This document shows positions 7,995-15,442 of a stretch of DNA of 51,409 nucleotides, piece after piece. The stretch lies in assembly GCA_945829115.1 (NCBI GenBank), contig CALZTP010000006.1:1-51409 (forward strand). The letters run 5' to 3'. Made by a program: the position numbers and the translations under genes. How positions within the stretch are numbered: the stretch's first letter is position 1; the number at the start of each line of letters is the position of its first letter. The notes beneath the pieces are model-generated. The model saw only the letters and a program-made list of their open reading frames with translations. It did not search any database and was not told where the DNA came from. Origin of the DNA: an uncultured bacterium. GTDB taxonomy: Bacteria > Bacteroidota > Bacteroidia > Bacteroidales > Bacteroidaceae.

Positions 7995-9014
7995 ATGAAA
8001 AAATTATTGTTTTTCTTACTATTTATAACAACTGCTATACAGGTTATGGCGGTTAATGTAAAAGTAAATGCAGACAAGGCAATACAGTATAGTCCTGTAG
8101 TGAATGTCATTGAGCAAAGACTGAGTGCACTGCTGACAGAAATAAACGCGGCAAATAATGCTGATCGCCCTCTCAACCTTCACGGGTTAGGACTTAGCAG
8201 TGAAGCTCAGAATACTCTCAACAACCTTTGGGTGGTTGCTCATTTCTATTGCGACGATGAGGAGGTTACAGATAGGCTCTGGAACTTCAAAAAAAGCTTC
8301 ATGGTTCGCAGCATCCCGCTTATCATTGTTCCTGATGAGGTTGACAATTGGGCTGAAGGAACATATCAGGAAGCTGTAGTGGAATTTGACAAGGCTGGCA
8401 ACATTACAGATTTCCGCTTCTCTTTCTCTTCACGTCTCGGAGAGTCTATGGAGAAATGTATGGGAACAGCTGTTGATGTTGAGCGCAAGATGCAGATCCT
8501 TGCTTGGTGTGACCGACTTGCCACTGCCTACAACGAGCATAATATGAGATTCATGCAGCAGATATTCTCTGACAAGGCTCTAATCATCACTGGACGTGTG
8601 GTGACAGAAACAAATAGAGAATTTGGAACAACAAGTCAGAAGGTTGTATATTCAAAGCAGACAAAGAGACAATACCTTACGAATCTTGCCAAGTGTTTCG
8701 CAAAAAACAAGTGGATACAAGTTGATTTTGACGAAGTGGGCATTGGAGGTGTGGACGGTACTGGTTGCTCTTCTGTGACGCAGTCAAACGTGAACGGGAA
8801 CTTCTATGGTGTGCGCCTCCATCAGTCATGGAAGTCAACGAACTACTCTGATGAAGGATATGTATTCCTTTTATGGAATTTCTCTAAAGAAGAGGAGCCA
8901 CAGATTGAGGTAAGGACATGGCAACCGGAAATAGTTAACGGAAAGAAGATTGACGACGATGATATTATCTCTATTGGGGATTTTGAAGAGGATTTGAAGA
9001 CATTGACTAAATAA
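7995..9014 (+). CDS. exported protein with NTF2-like C-terminal half
   Basis: A 339-residue protein with a signal peptide (MKKLLFFLLFITTAIQVMA). The first half (about 20-165) is not recognised. From about 165 to 315 the pattern LAWCDRLATAYNEHNMRFMQ, then FSDKALIITGR, a helix YLTNLAKCFAKN, and final strands around GYVFLLWNF and IEVRTWQP looks like the cone-shaped NTF2/SnoaL fold, which binds ligands or mediates protein contacts. The fold call is by eye from secondary-structure order. The protein is probably periplasmic and belongs to the tubulin-like operon (66 bp after the previous gene, 7 bp before the next). Confidence 0.65.
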   Translation: MKKLLFFLLFITTAIQVMAVNVKVNADKAIQYSPVVNVIEQRLSALLTEINAANNADRPLNLHGLGLSSEAQNTLNNLWVVAHFYCDDEEVTDRLWNFKKSFMVRSIPLIIVPDEVDNWAEGTYQEAVVEFDKAGNITDFRFSFSSRLGESMEKCMGTAVDVERKMQILAWCDRLATAYNEHNMRFMQQIFSDKALIITGRVVTETNREFGTTSQKVVYSKQTKRQYLTNLAKCFAKNKWIQVDFDEVGIGGVDGTGCSSVTQSNVNGNFYGVRLHQSWKSTNYSDEGYVFLLWNFSKEEEPQIEVRTWQPEIVNGKKIDDDDIISIGDFEEDLKTLTK

Positions 9015-9021
9015 CAAACAG

Positions 9022-10497
9022 ATGAAAAGAATATTTTTTTCTGCATTCCTCTGTATTTGCTCACTTGCTGCTTCTTCACAAAGTATTGAATGCAAGAAAA
9101 TATCTACGGAAAAGGCGTCAGATGTTCCAGAGGGAGAGACAGCTGTGAGGTTTGTTTCAAAGCAGGGCAACTGGCTTATAAAACCGCTTGAAAAGAATAA
9201 TGTTCAAGACAGAGTTGTTGGTGAAGACAATTCTCATACCACTTTCTCATACGAATATCGTGCCGATGTAACGAGAGACAATGAGAGAACGTTCACTATA
9301 AGCAAGAAGGGAAGCCCCATCACTCAGCAGGTTGTGGCAAAGAACTTGCGCAGGGGAATGCGTGTTACCTATAGCATTACAGAGATTGCTGACACTCTAA
9401 ACAGAATTGAGTTGCAGTCGAATGGTGCCATCGGTCTTTATCCAGTAGAAAACAAGGCTTGTGTTGAGATTACAACCACTCTCAATAGTCTGGATGTTTC
9501 AACAGGATGGGAAAAGAGTGAAGAAATGACAGATGCTGGAGCTCGCCGAATAACTGTCATCGTAGATGTTGAACAACTAAAAAATAGCAAGAAACAACTC
9601 CAGACTCTATCAATGAAAATGTCAGAACTGGAGCAGAAGGGTGACTATCTCGCCATTGAGCCAATACAGAAGCAATATGATGATGCTGAGGCGTGGTATG
9701 AATCGCACTCGATAATTCAGCTTGGGGGAACAGGAATAAAGACACTTCCTTTGGAACTCGAAGACTTATCGCAGAAAGAGAAAAGGCGTTATGCTGTTGT
9801 TGCTCTGCAGGAATCGTTTGAGGAACTCATCACTAAGGCTAGGCAGATGAAAAAAGAACGTTGCCAGCACCTAGACTACGGTTTCTATGATGCTGCTGTG
9901 ATTCTTTATGACAAGGCTATAGAACATCGTGATGCACCTACATCACAGCTTGAATCTCTCCGTGACGAGCGAATAGAGATGGCTGAAGCAAGAAAGCTTA
10001 TCTGGCTCTTAGGCAAGGCTCAGGAGAAAGCTGATGACGCTGAGAAAAAGAATGGCTTTGAATGTGAAGAGGTATATAAACTCCTTACGGCTCGCAATGG
10101 CGTGATCGACAAGATAAGAGCTAACCACCCAGATATTCAAGGATTAGAAGAGTTGGAAGCACAGATTACTGCTCGTCTTGAAAAACATCCTATGTACATG
10201 AACAAGAAAACTGTGGAGGTGACCTATAAGCGACAGCAGATCTTTGGAAAGGCTGTTGCTGGAAGTGGGTTCTATCAGCCGATTGCGAATCTTGCCATCT
10301 ATAAGGTGAATACAAGTGGTAAGGTGAAGTCTGACACGCCAAAAACCATTATCGGGCGTGTTAATGGAGATGGTTCTTTTAAGGTGATTCTTCCTGACAA
10401 TACACAATATATCTATTTTGAAGGCGAGAAGAACTCTCGGTATATCTCTCCAGAAATGACAGATCTTGGAACTATTGTTCTAGGAAAAAAACAATAA
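9022..10497 (+). CDS. exported coiled-coil protein of unknown function
   Basis: A 491-residue protein with a signal peptide (MKRIFFSAFLCICSLAASSQ). The N-terminal 160 residues are beta-rich. A strongly heptad-like, Lys/Glu/Gln-rich helix follows at about 185-225 (LKNSKKQLQTLSMKMSELEQ), then helical segments with a possible TPR-like character (about 265-370). A C-terminal beta domain (about 395-490) contains the Gly/Asn turn of IIGRVNGDGSFKVILPDN. No enzyme motif is visible, and a structural or adaptor role fits best. It follows the NTF2-like gene by only 7 bp, and the pair is surely co-transcribed. Confidence 0.7.
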   Translation: MKRIFFSAFLCICSLAASSQSIECKKISTEKASDVPEGETAVRFVSKQGNWLIKPLEKNNVQDRVVGEDNSHTTFSYEYRADVTRDNERTFTISKKGSPITQQVVAKNLRRGMRVTYSITEIADTLNRIELQSNGAIGLYPVENKACVEITTTLNSLDVSTGWEKSEEMTDAGARRITVIVDVEQLKNSKKQLQTLSMKMSELEQKGDYLAIEPIQKQYDDAEAWYESHSIIQLGGTGIKTLPLELEDLSQKEKRRYAVVALQESFEELITKARQMKKERCQHLDYGFYDAAVILYDKAIEHRDAPTSQLESLRDERIEMAEARKLIWLLGKAQEKADDAEKKNGFECEEVYKLLTARNGVIDKIRANHPDIQGLEELEAQITARLEKHPMYMNKKTVEVTYKRQQIFGKAVAGSGFYQPIANLAIYKVNTSGKVKSDTPKTIIGRVNGDGSFKVILPDNTQYIYFEGEKNSRYISPEMTDLGTIVLGKKQ

Positions 10498-10518
10498 TAT
10501 TTTTAAAACGTATTTTTA

Positions 10519-11334
10519 ATGAAAGCATCAAAATTTTTAGCATTACTGATGTGCATGTTCATCGCAATGCCTCTTTCTGTAAACGCAAGGACAGAAAAAA
10601 AAGAAAAGAAACCGTATGAGTGGAACTGGGATAAGAAGCTCAGTGGTAATGAAACCGTTGATGGCTATCTGCTTTCTGTGGATAGCTTGTGGTATCAGAT
10701 AAAAGAGGTGACAGAACTGACGGCAAACTACCAGTTTAAGGTTGATACCCTTAAGGTAAAGGACGAATACTATACTCTGGCATATATGCTCGACAATGAG
10801 GGAAACTATATCACACGTGGTACTGTAAATTGGCAGTTCGCTACCGTGACCCTCATGAGTGCTGACATCGCAACAAAGGGGGCTTTAGCTGCTGTGCAGT
10901 CTGCTGCTGCTACAGCTTCGCTTCCTGCACTTGGACTCAAGGGACTTTCGTATGCAAAGTATGTAAAAGCAGGACCAAAAATCGTTGGCATGGCAACAAC
11001 GGGAATAAAGAATATTTGGGGCATCTCGGTTGCTCAGGCGAAACGTTGGAATGCCATGAAGAAAAATGCTATTGAGGACCCTAAATCTACTGGCTTAACC
11101 TTCTCAGAAGCACAGATGGAGAAACTAAACAAATGCTGCTATCTTACAAAAATTGACATCACAACTCCAGAAGGTCAGGCAATCAAAGAAATTATGGAGA
11201 AAAAAACAGAGGAGCAACTTTCTGCAGAAGAGGCTTTATGCTTAAATAGCCTTGAAACAAAGAATATTACTCAAGAAGACAAGTCAAAATATACTGACAA
11301 CTTAGACGAGAGTGAACTCGATAAGTTTATGTAG
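10519..11334 (+). CDS. exported protein with long Ala/Gly-rich hydrophobic stretch
   Basis: A 271-residue protein, last gene of the tubulin-like operon. A signal peptide (MKASKFLALLMCMFIAMPLS, cleavage near VNA) is followed by a Lys-rich segment. Residues 110-165 are dominated by small residues (ALAAVQSAAATASLPALGLK, then further G/A residues), long enough for one or two membrane-inserting helices of the glycine-zipper kind. The C-terminal 90 residues are acidic and helical. A secreted protein with such a segment may insert into the inner or outer membrane, but this is inference. A strong terminator follows 16 bp after the stop. Confidence 0.65.
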   Translation: MKASKFLALLMCMFIAMPLSVNARTEKKEKKPYEWNWDKKLSGNETVDGYLLSVDSLWYQIKEVTELTANYQFKVDTLKVKDEYYTLAYMLDNEGNYITRGTVNWQFATVTLMSADIATKGALAAVQSAAATASLPALGLKGLSYAKYVKAGPKIVGMATTGIKNIWGISVAQAKRWNAMKKNAIEDPKSTGLTFSEAQMEKLNKCCYLTKIDITTPEGQAIKEIMEKKTEEQLSAEEALCLNSLETKNITQEDKSKYTDNLDESELDKFM

Positions 11335-11349
11335 TTAATTATACAAATC

Positions 11350-11393
11350 GGAGCATAGCCCCTATTTCCAGTGACTATGCTCCATTTTTTTTG
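11350..11393 (+). terminator. Rho-independent terminator of the tubulin-like operon
   Basis: A perfect 9-bp stem (GGAGCATAG at 11350-11358 with CTATGCTCC at 11375-11383) is followed by an uninterrupted T-run. It lies between convergent genes and closes the rightward operon. Confidence 0.9.
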
Positions 11394-11451
11394 TTTATAA
11401 GTGGGTGTGCATATTATTTTTATAAATGACTGTGAGTTGAACGGATGCAGC

Positions 11452-12405
11452 CTATCCAAGTATGATGTTTCTGTCAATAAGGTTGTTTGCTATGGCGTAG
11501 AGGGTGAGGCCTGCGAGAGAATGGATTTGCAGTTTCCGAGAGATATTCCTTCTGTGTGTGATAACGGTGTGTATGGAGATGAACAGGTGCGAAGCAATCT
11601 CTTTGTTGCTCATTCCCTGCACAAGACACACGATAATTTCTCTCTCGCGTTCTGAGAGCGACTCTGTGGAGTCTACGGAGTTTATTATCTGTGATATCTT
11701 TGCGGAGGTATTGTCGGTTTTTACTTTCCTTTCGAGAAGTCGAATGGCAGGAACGAAAACCATATCCTCTACATTGCTGTGGTTGGAGAGCCACTCCTCA
11801 ACGTTGTAGATATCGAAGAGAGTAGCGGTGAGCTGATTGTTGGTGAGACCATCTTGCGGAAGATATTTAATGATGATATGCTTCAGCTCCTGCAGCTTCG
11901 CAGTAGTGTCACTGTGGTTTTTCGAGAAGATGGCAACATTATAGTTTGGGCGCTCCTCACCAGCAAGGAGAGCCTCGACATAAGGGAAGAGCGTTTTCTC
12001 TTCGTATTTCATGTGGTGGGTTACGTCTCGTGCATATTCGTCGTATAGTCGCATGATGAGAGATGCGAGGTTGTCGCCTTGCAAGAGTGTCTCCTCGAGT
12101 TTTCTTCGGATATTAGGGAGTTGGAAGTCGAGGAAATATCGGTGTGAGGCACGTAGATATTCGAGAAGTGTTGATACAGAGATTTTCTCGTCTGACTCTT
12201 TTGGTGTATAGCCGTTGATAAGATAGTTTACCACGGTGAGGAAGGTGTAACTATCCACGCCTTGCTCTATGCACACCTCCTCAACTGTTTTGTCGCCAAA
12301 CCCCAATCGTATTCCGAATGCGTTCAGCCCCTGCAGCATAGTGTAGTTGTCGCTGATGATATCAATCATCTTATCTTCTGCTTCGTATAGTTTTATCCGT
12401 TTCAT
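11452..12405 (-). CDS. LuxR-type regulator with ScdA/YtfE-like and hemerythrin domains
   Basis: A 317-residue fusion. Residues 10-62 match the N-terminal domain of the di-iron repair proteins ScdA/YtfE/RIC (NYTMLQGLNAFGIRLGFGDK, then TVEEVC and TFLTVVN). Residues 80-225 form a hemerythrin four-helix bundle with likely iron ligands H88, H130 or H131 with E135, H164, and H209 with E213. Residues 248-312 are a LuxR-type HTH (LSEREREIIVCLVQGMSNKE). RIC proteins handle nitric-oxide and oxidative damage, so the fusion may sense O2, NO or iron state through its di-iron site and bind DNA directly. It has no phospho-acceptor receiver domain. It is divergent from a TonB-dependent receptor. The domains are clear; signal and targets are inferred. 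Confidence 0.9.
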   Translation of the reverse strand: MKRIKLYEAEDKMIDIISDNYTMLQGLNAFGIRLGFGDKTVEEVCIEQGVDSYTFLTVVNYLINGYTPKESDEKISVSTLLEYLRASHRYFLDFQLPNIRRKLEETLLQGDNLASLIMRLYDEYARDVTHHMKYEEKTLFPYVEALLAGEERPNYNVAIFSKNHSDTTAKLQELKHIIIKYLPQDGLTNNQLTATLFDIYNVEEWLSNHSNVEDMVFVPAIRLLERKVKTDNTSAKISQIINSVDSTESLSEREREIIVCLVQGMSNKEIASHLFISIHTVITHRRNISRKLQIHSLAGLTLYAIANNLIDRNIILG

Positions 12406-12495
12406 ACTTTCTCTGATTGCACGTTATAAAGAAAGAGTTTAGTGGCATTTTTTTTTGATTCATTTTTTTTCTTTACCACTGTTAGAAAATCGCCA

Positions 12496-12526
12496 CAAAG
12501 GTACTTGTTTTTCTTTAATCTTACAA
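12496..12526 (-). promoter_or_regulatory. promoter of the hemerythrin-LuxR regulator
   Basis: On the minus strand a -7 TACCTTTG (12496-12503) has a TTG -33 core (12524-12526) 20 bp away. The start codon at 12405 is about 90 bp downstream. Confidence 0.65.
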
Positions 12527-12628
12527 TACTTATTTATAGGTATTGCGAATTTTTATTTTTTCTTATCATTACTTACTTGTTGCGATTCCTTGATTGTCAA
12601 ATCATTATAATATGCTATTGGAGGCACC

Positions 12629-12642
12629 AGAAGTGCACTTCT
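12629..12642. promoter_or_regulatory. 14-bp perfect palindrome, candidate operator
   Basis: AGAAGTGCACTTCT is a perfect palindrome. It lies in the divergent intergenic region, 18 bp upstream of the -33 element of the TonB-receptor promoter and about 100 bp from the regulator promoter. This is a typical activator position. The hemerythrin-LuxR protein encoded next door is an obvious candidate binder, since LuxR-type HTH dimers bind palindromes. Binding is inferred. Confidence 0.5.
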
Positions 12643-12660
12643 AATACATATTTCTTAGTA

Positions 12661-12691
12661 TTGTGCGGATAGTAAAAAAGCTGTAATTTTG
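12661..12691 (+). promoter_or_regulatory. promoter of the TonB-dependent receptor
   Basis: TAATTTTG (12684-12691) matches the -7 consensus, and a TTG core (12661-12663) lies 20 bp upstream. The preferred ATG (12759) is 68 bp downstream. The surrounding 12406-12758 contains no gene: only this promoter, the divergent one, the palindrome and AT-rich DNA. Confidence 0.65.
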
Positions 12692-12758
12692 CAGCCGCAT
12701 TTACAGAACTGTGAAAATAAATATACAGAAACGATATAAAAACAAGAACAAAATTATT

Positions 12759-15176
12759 ATGAACGTAACGATCAAGAGAAAAGTATTGGCAGCCTGCATT
12801 CTATTGCTTGCCACAGATTGTTTTGCAGATAACATTAAGAAAACAGACGGAGCGGAGAACAAAAAGGCAGTTATGGAGGAAAGCACAGAATTCCATGAAC
12901 ACAAGGTGCACAAAAAGACGAGCGATGCGAATATCATTGGTCACGTAAAGGAAAGTGCATCTGGCAACCACCTACCTTATGTCACTGTGCGAATACTTGG
13001 AACAACGATAGCCACCGTGACCGACCATACTGGACATTATTTCTTCAAGAACCTCCCTGTAGGGAAGCATACGCTTGAGGTAAGCTTTGTTGGCTACGAG
13101 ACGGTAGCGAGAGAAGTAACGGTGTCAAAAGACAAGACAATTGAAGAGAACTTCCTTTTGGAGTTTGACAACGTGTCGTTAGAAGAAGTTGTGGTGTCGG
13201 CAAACAGAAGTGCCACCCGTCGTCGCCTTGCACCGAATTTGGTTAGTGTGGTGGGGGCAAAGCTTTTTGAGACCACTCAATCAACATGCCTGGCAGAAGG
13301 TCTTAACTTCCAGCCGGGGGTGCGTACAGAAGACGACTGTCAGAACTGTGGCTTTGCACAAGTGAGGATAAACGGTCTTGATGGCCATTACTCACAGATA
13401 CTCATAGATTCCCGACCGGTCTTCTCTGCCTTGAATGGTGTGTATGGCTTGGAACAGATTCCAGCGAACATGATTGAGCGTGTAGAGGTGGTGAGAGGTG
13501 GTGGCTCTGCCTTGTATGGAGCATCTGCAATTGGAGGCACCATAAATGTAATCACGAAAGAGCCTCTTCACAATACTGTTGAAGTAGGTCATACGATTAT
13601 GAATATCTCTGGTAGTGGTAGTTTCGACAATATCACCACTGCTAACGGAGCAGTGACAACCGACGACCATCGTGCCGGCATTTATGTTTATGGGCAGAGC
13701 AGAAACCGACAATCTTACGACCATGATGGTGATGGCTATACAGAGCTTCCTCTCATGCGCAACAAGACCATTGGCTTTAACTCCTTCATGCGCATCTCTC
13801 CGACACTGAAACTGAATGTCCAGTATCATGGCATCAACGAATTCAGAAGGGGTGGAAACAATTTAGAACAACCAGCACATCTCGCAAACGTTACAGAACA
13901 AACAGAGCATGAGATTCACGGTGGAGCTGCCAGCCTCGATTATTTCAGTCGCAATTCCCTGCATCACGCAAATGTTTATTTTTCTTTCCAGCATACAGAT
14001 AGAAACAGCTATTACGGAGGAATTGCCTCTGGCACAGAAGAAGAGATAGAAGCGGCAGGAAAGGCATATGGAAAGACAAAGGATATGACGTGGGTAGCAG
14101 GAGGACAGTATGTTTTTGATATTCCTCGCCTCCTTTTCATGCCTGCTTCTTTCACTGCAGGAATAGAGTATAATCGAGATGCTTTGACTGATGTTATTCT
14201 TGGCTATGACCGCCATCTCAACCAAACCACACATATTAGTAGTGTCTATGTTCAGAACGAATGGAAGAACAAAATGTGGAGTTTCCTTTTAGGAGGGCGT
14301 GTTGACAAGCATAATCTCATTGACCATGCCATCTTTAGTCCGAGAGTGAACATAAGATACAATCCTACGGAGAATATCAATCTCAGAGCAACATGGTCTG
14401 GTGGCTTCCGTGCTCCTCAGGCATTCGATGAAGACCTTCATGTGGGAGTAGTGGGAGGAGAGCGACTCGTAACTGTTCTTGCCGATAATCTCAAGGAAGA
14501 ACGCTCAAACAGTTTCTCTCTTTCTGCTGACATGTACAGAAAGATTGGCGTATTGCAGGCAAACCTCCTACTTGAAGGCTTCTACACCAAGCTCGACAAT
14601 ATCTTCGCACTCCGTCAGCTTGCCGATAAAGACAGTCAAGGGAATATTGTTCAAGAGCGGTATAATGCCTACGGTGGTTATGTTGCCGGAGTGAATATCG
14701 AGGGTAAGCTTGCCTACGGTCAGAAGATGCAGGTGCAGGGTGGTGTGACACTCCAGCGAAGCCGTTACGATGAAGCAGTTGTCTGGAATGAGGAGGTTCC
14801 AGAGGATGCTGTCAGGGATATTCTGAAGAGTCCGGATTTCTATGGATACCTTGCGGCTACATTCACTCCAGTGAAGCGTCTCTCCCTCTCTGTTACAGGT
14901 AATTACACGGGCAGAATGCTCATTGGACATAATGCTGGCTCGGGGGTTGAGAAGCCGACATTGGTGAAGACTCCATCTTTCTTTGCTGTCAACGCACAGA
15001 TAGGATATACCCTTCCTGCTGTTTCTGGTATGAACATAGAGTTCACGGCTGGTGTAAAGAACCTTTTCAATGAGTATCAGAAAGACTTCGACCAAGGATG
15101 GGATCGTGATTCAAACTATATCTATGGCCCTTCCACTCCACGAAGCGTTTTTCTTGGTGTGAAGATAAAGTATTAA
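12759..15176 (+). CDS. TonB-dependent outer-membrane receptor, siderophore/haem/cobalamin type
   Basis: An 805-residue outer-membrane receptor. I chose the ATG at 12759 over an upstream in-frame GTG at 12711 because the signal peptide (KRKVLAACILLLATDCFAD) begins immediately after it. A carboxypeptidase-regulatory-like beta domain (about 50-130; IGHVKESASGNHLPYVTVRI) precedes the plug (about 140-265), which includes ERVEVVRGGGSALYGASAIG and a CQNCG pair just before VRINGLDG. The barrel ends in KY with the TonB-type C-terminus SVFLGVKIKY. The plug resembles FepA/BtuB/haem receptors rather than SusC: it is shorter and has no SusD partner. It sits opposite a di-iron regulator, so an iron or haem substrate under redox control is plausible but not proven. 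Confidence 0.88.
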   Translation: MNVTIKRKVLAACILLLATDCFADNIKKTDGAENKKAVMEESTEFHEHKVHKKTSDANIIGHVKESASGNHLPYVTVRILGTTIATVTDHTGHYFFKNLPVGKHTLEVSFVGYETVAREVTVSKDKTIEENFLLEFDNVSLEEVVVSANRSATRRRLAPNLVSVVGAKLFETTQSTCLAEGLNFQPGVRTEDDCQNCGFAQVRINGLDGHYSQILIDSRPVFSALNGVYGLEQIPANMIERVEVVRGGGSALYGASAIGGTINVITKEPLHNTVEVGHTIMNISGSGSFDNITTANGAVTTDDHRAGIYVYGQSRNRQSYDHDGDGYTELPLMRNKTIGFNSFMRISPTLKLNVQYHGINEFRRGGNNLEQPAHLANVTEQTEHEIHGGAASLDYFSRNSLHHANVYFSFQHTDRNSYYGGIASGTEEEIEAAGKAYGKTKDMTWVAGGQYVFDIPRLLFMPASFTAGIEYNRDALTDVILGYDRHLNQTTHISSVYVQNEWKNKMWSFLLGGRVDKHNLIDHAIFSPRVNIRYNPTENINLRATWSGGFRAPQAFDEDLHVGVVGGERLVTVLADNLKEERSNSFSLSADMYRKIGVLQANLLLEGFYTKLDNIFALRQLADKDSQGNIVQERYNAYGGYVAGVNIEGKLAYGQKMQVQGGVTLQRSRYDEAVVWNEEVPEDAVRDILKSPDFYGYLAATFTPVKRLSLSVTGNYTGRMLIGHNAGSGVEKPTLVKTPSFFAVNAQIGYTLPAVSGMNIEFTAGVKNLFNEYQKDFDQGWDRDSNYIYGPSTPRSVFLGVKIKY

Positions 15177-15194
15177 GGTGAGGCCTAAACCATA

Positions 15195-15267
15195 TAGGGG
15201 CGACAGAGTTAAAGTCCTGTAGGGACGACATAGATTAGGATAGAGTTTCATAACCTGTAGGGGCGAC
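15195..15267 (+). repeat. three copies of a TAGGGGCGAC motif
   Basis: TAGGGGCGAC at 15195-15204, TAGGGACGAC at 15220-15229 and TAGGGGCGAC at 15258-15267 are preceded by related CTGT or CATA sequence. A related inverted form (TATGTCGCCCTTA) occurs near 16867-16879. They look like an interspersed intergenic repeat of this genome and encode nothing. Confidence 0.7.
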
Positions 15268-15276
15268 CAACCTCAA

Positions 15277-15337
15277 CCTCGAGACAACACCTTAACACCT
15301 TAACACCTTAACACCTTAATTCTTCCACCTAAGCACA
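15277..15337 (+). repeat. CCTCGAGACAACACCTTAACA repeat, left flank of ATPase gene
   Basis: The unit starts CCTCGAGACAACACC, continues with CCTTAACA tandem octamers (four copies of ACACCTTA) and ends AATTCTTCCACCTAAGCACA. Two related units lie on the other side of the ATPase gene (16766-16860), so the gene is bracketed by direct repeats. Confidence 0.75.
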
Positions 15338-15379
15338 ATAAGAAATACTCAAAAAAATGCTTAAAAGAAGAGGAAAATC

Positions 15380-15410
15380 TTGCTTATTAAAATAATATTT
15401 TATACTTTTG
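15380..15410 (+). promoter_or_regulatory. promoter of the AAA+/DUF4143 gene
   Basis: TACTTTTG (15403-15410) matches the -7 consensus, with a TTG core (15380-15382) 20 bp upstream. The start codon at 15443 is 32 bp downstream. Confidence 0.7.
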
Positions 15411-15442
15411 CACCGAAATATAAAATGACATTTTAATATTGT

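Noticed and set aside
12711..12758. GTG start extending the TonB receptor upstream
   Set aside because: The extra 16 residues are polar and precede a good signal peptide that begins at the ATG at 12759.
12759..15176. Receptor as SusC partner of the pectin locus
   Set aside because: Too short for SusC, plug of FepA/BtuB type, and no SusD-like gene downstream.
15285..15322. Tandem CCTTAACA octamers considered as a CRISPR array
   Set aside because: Units are 8 bp and contiguous with no spacers, and no cas gene is present.
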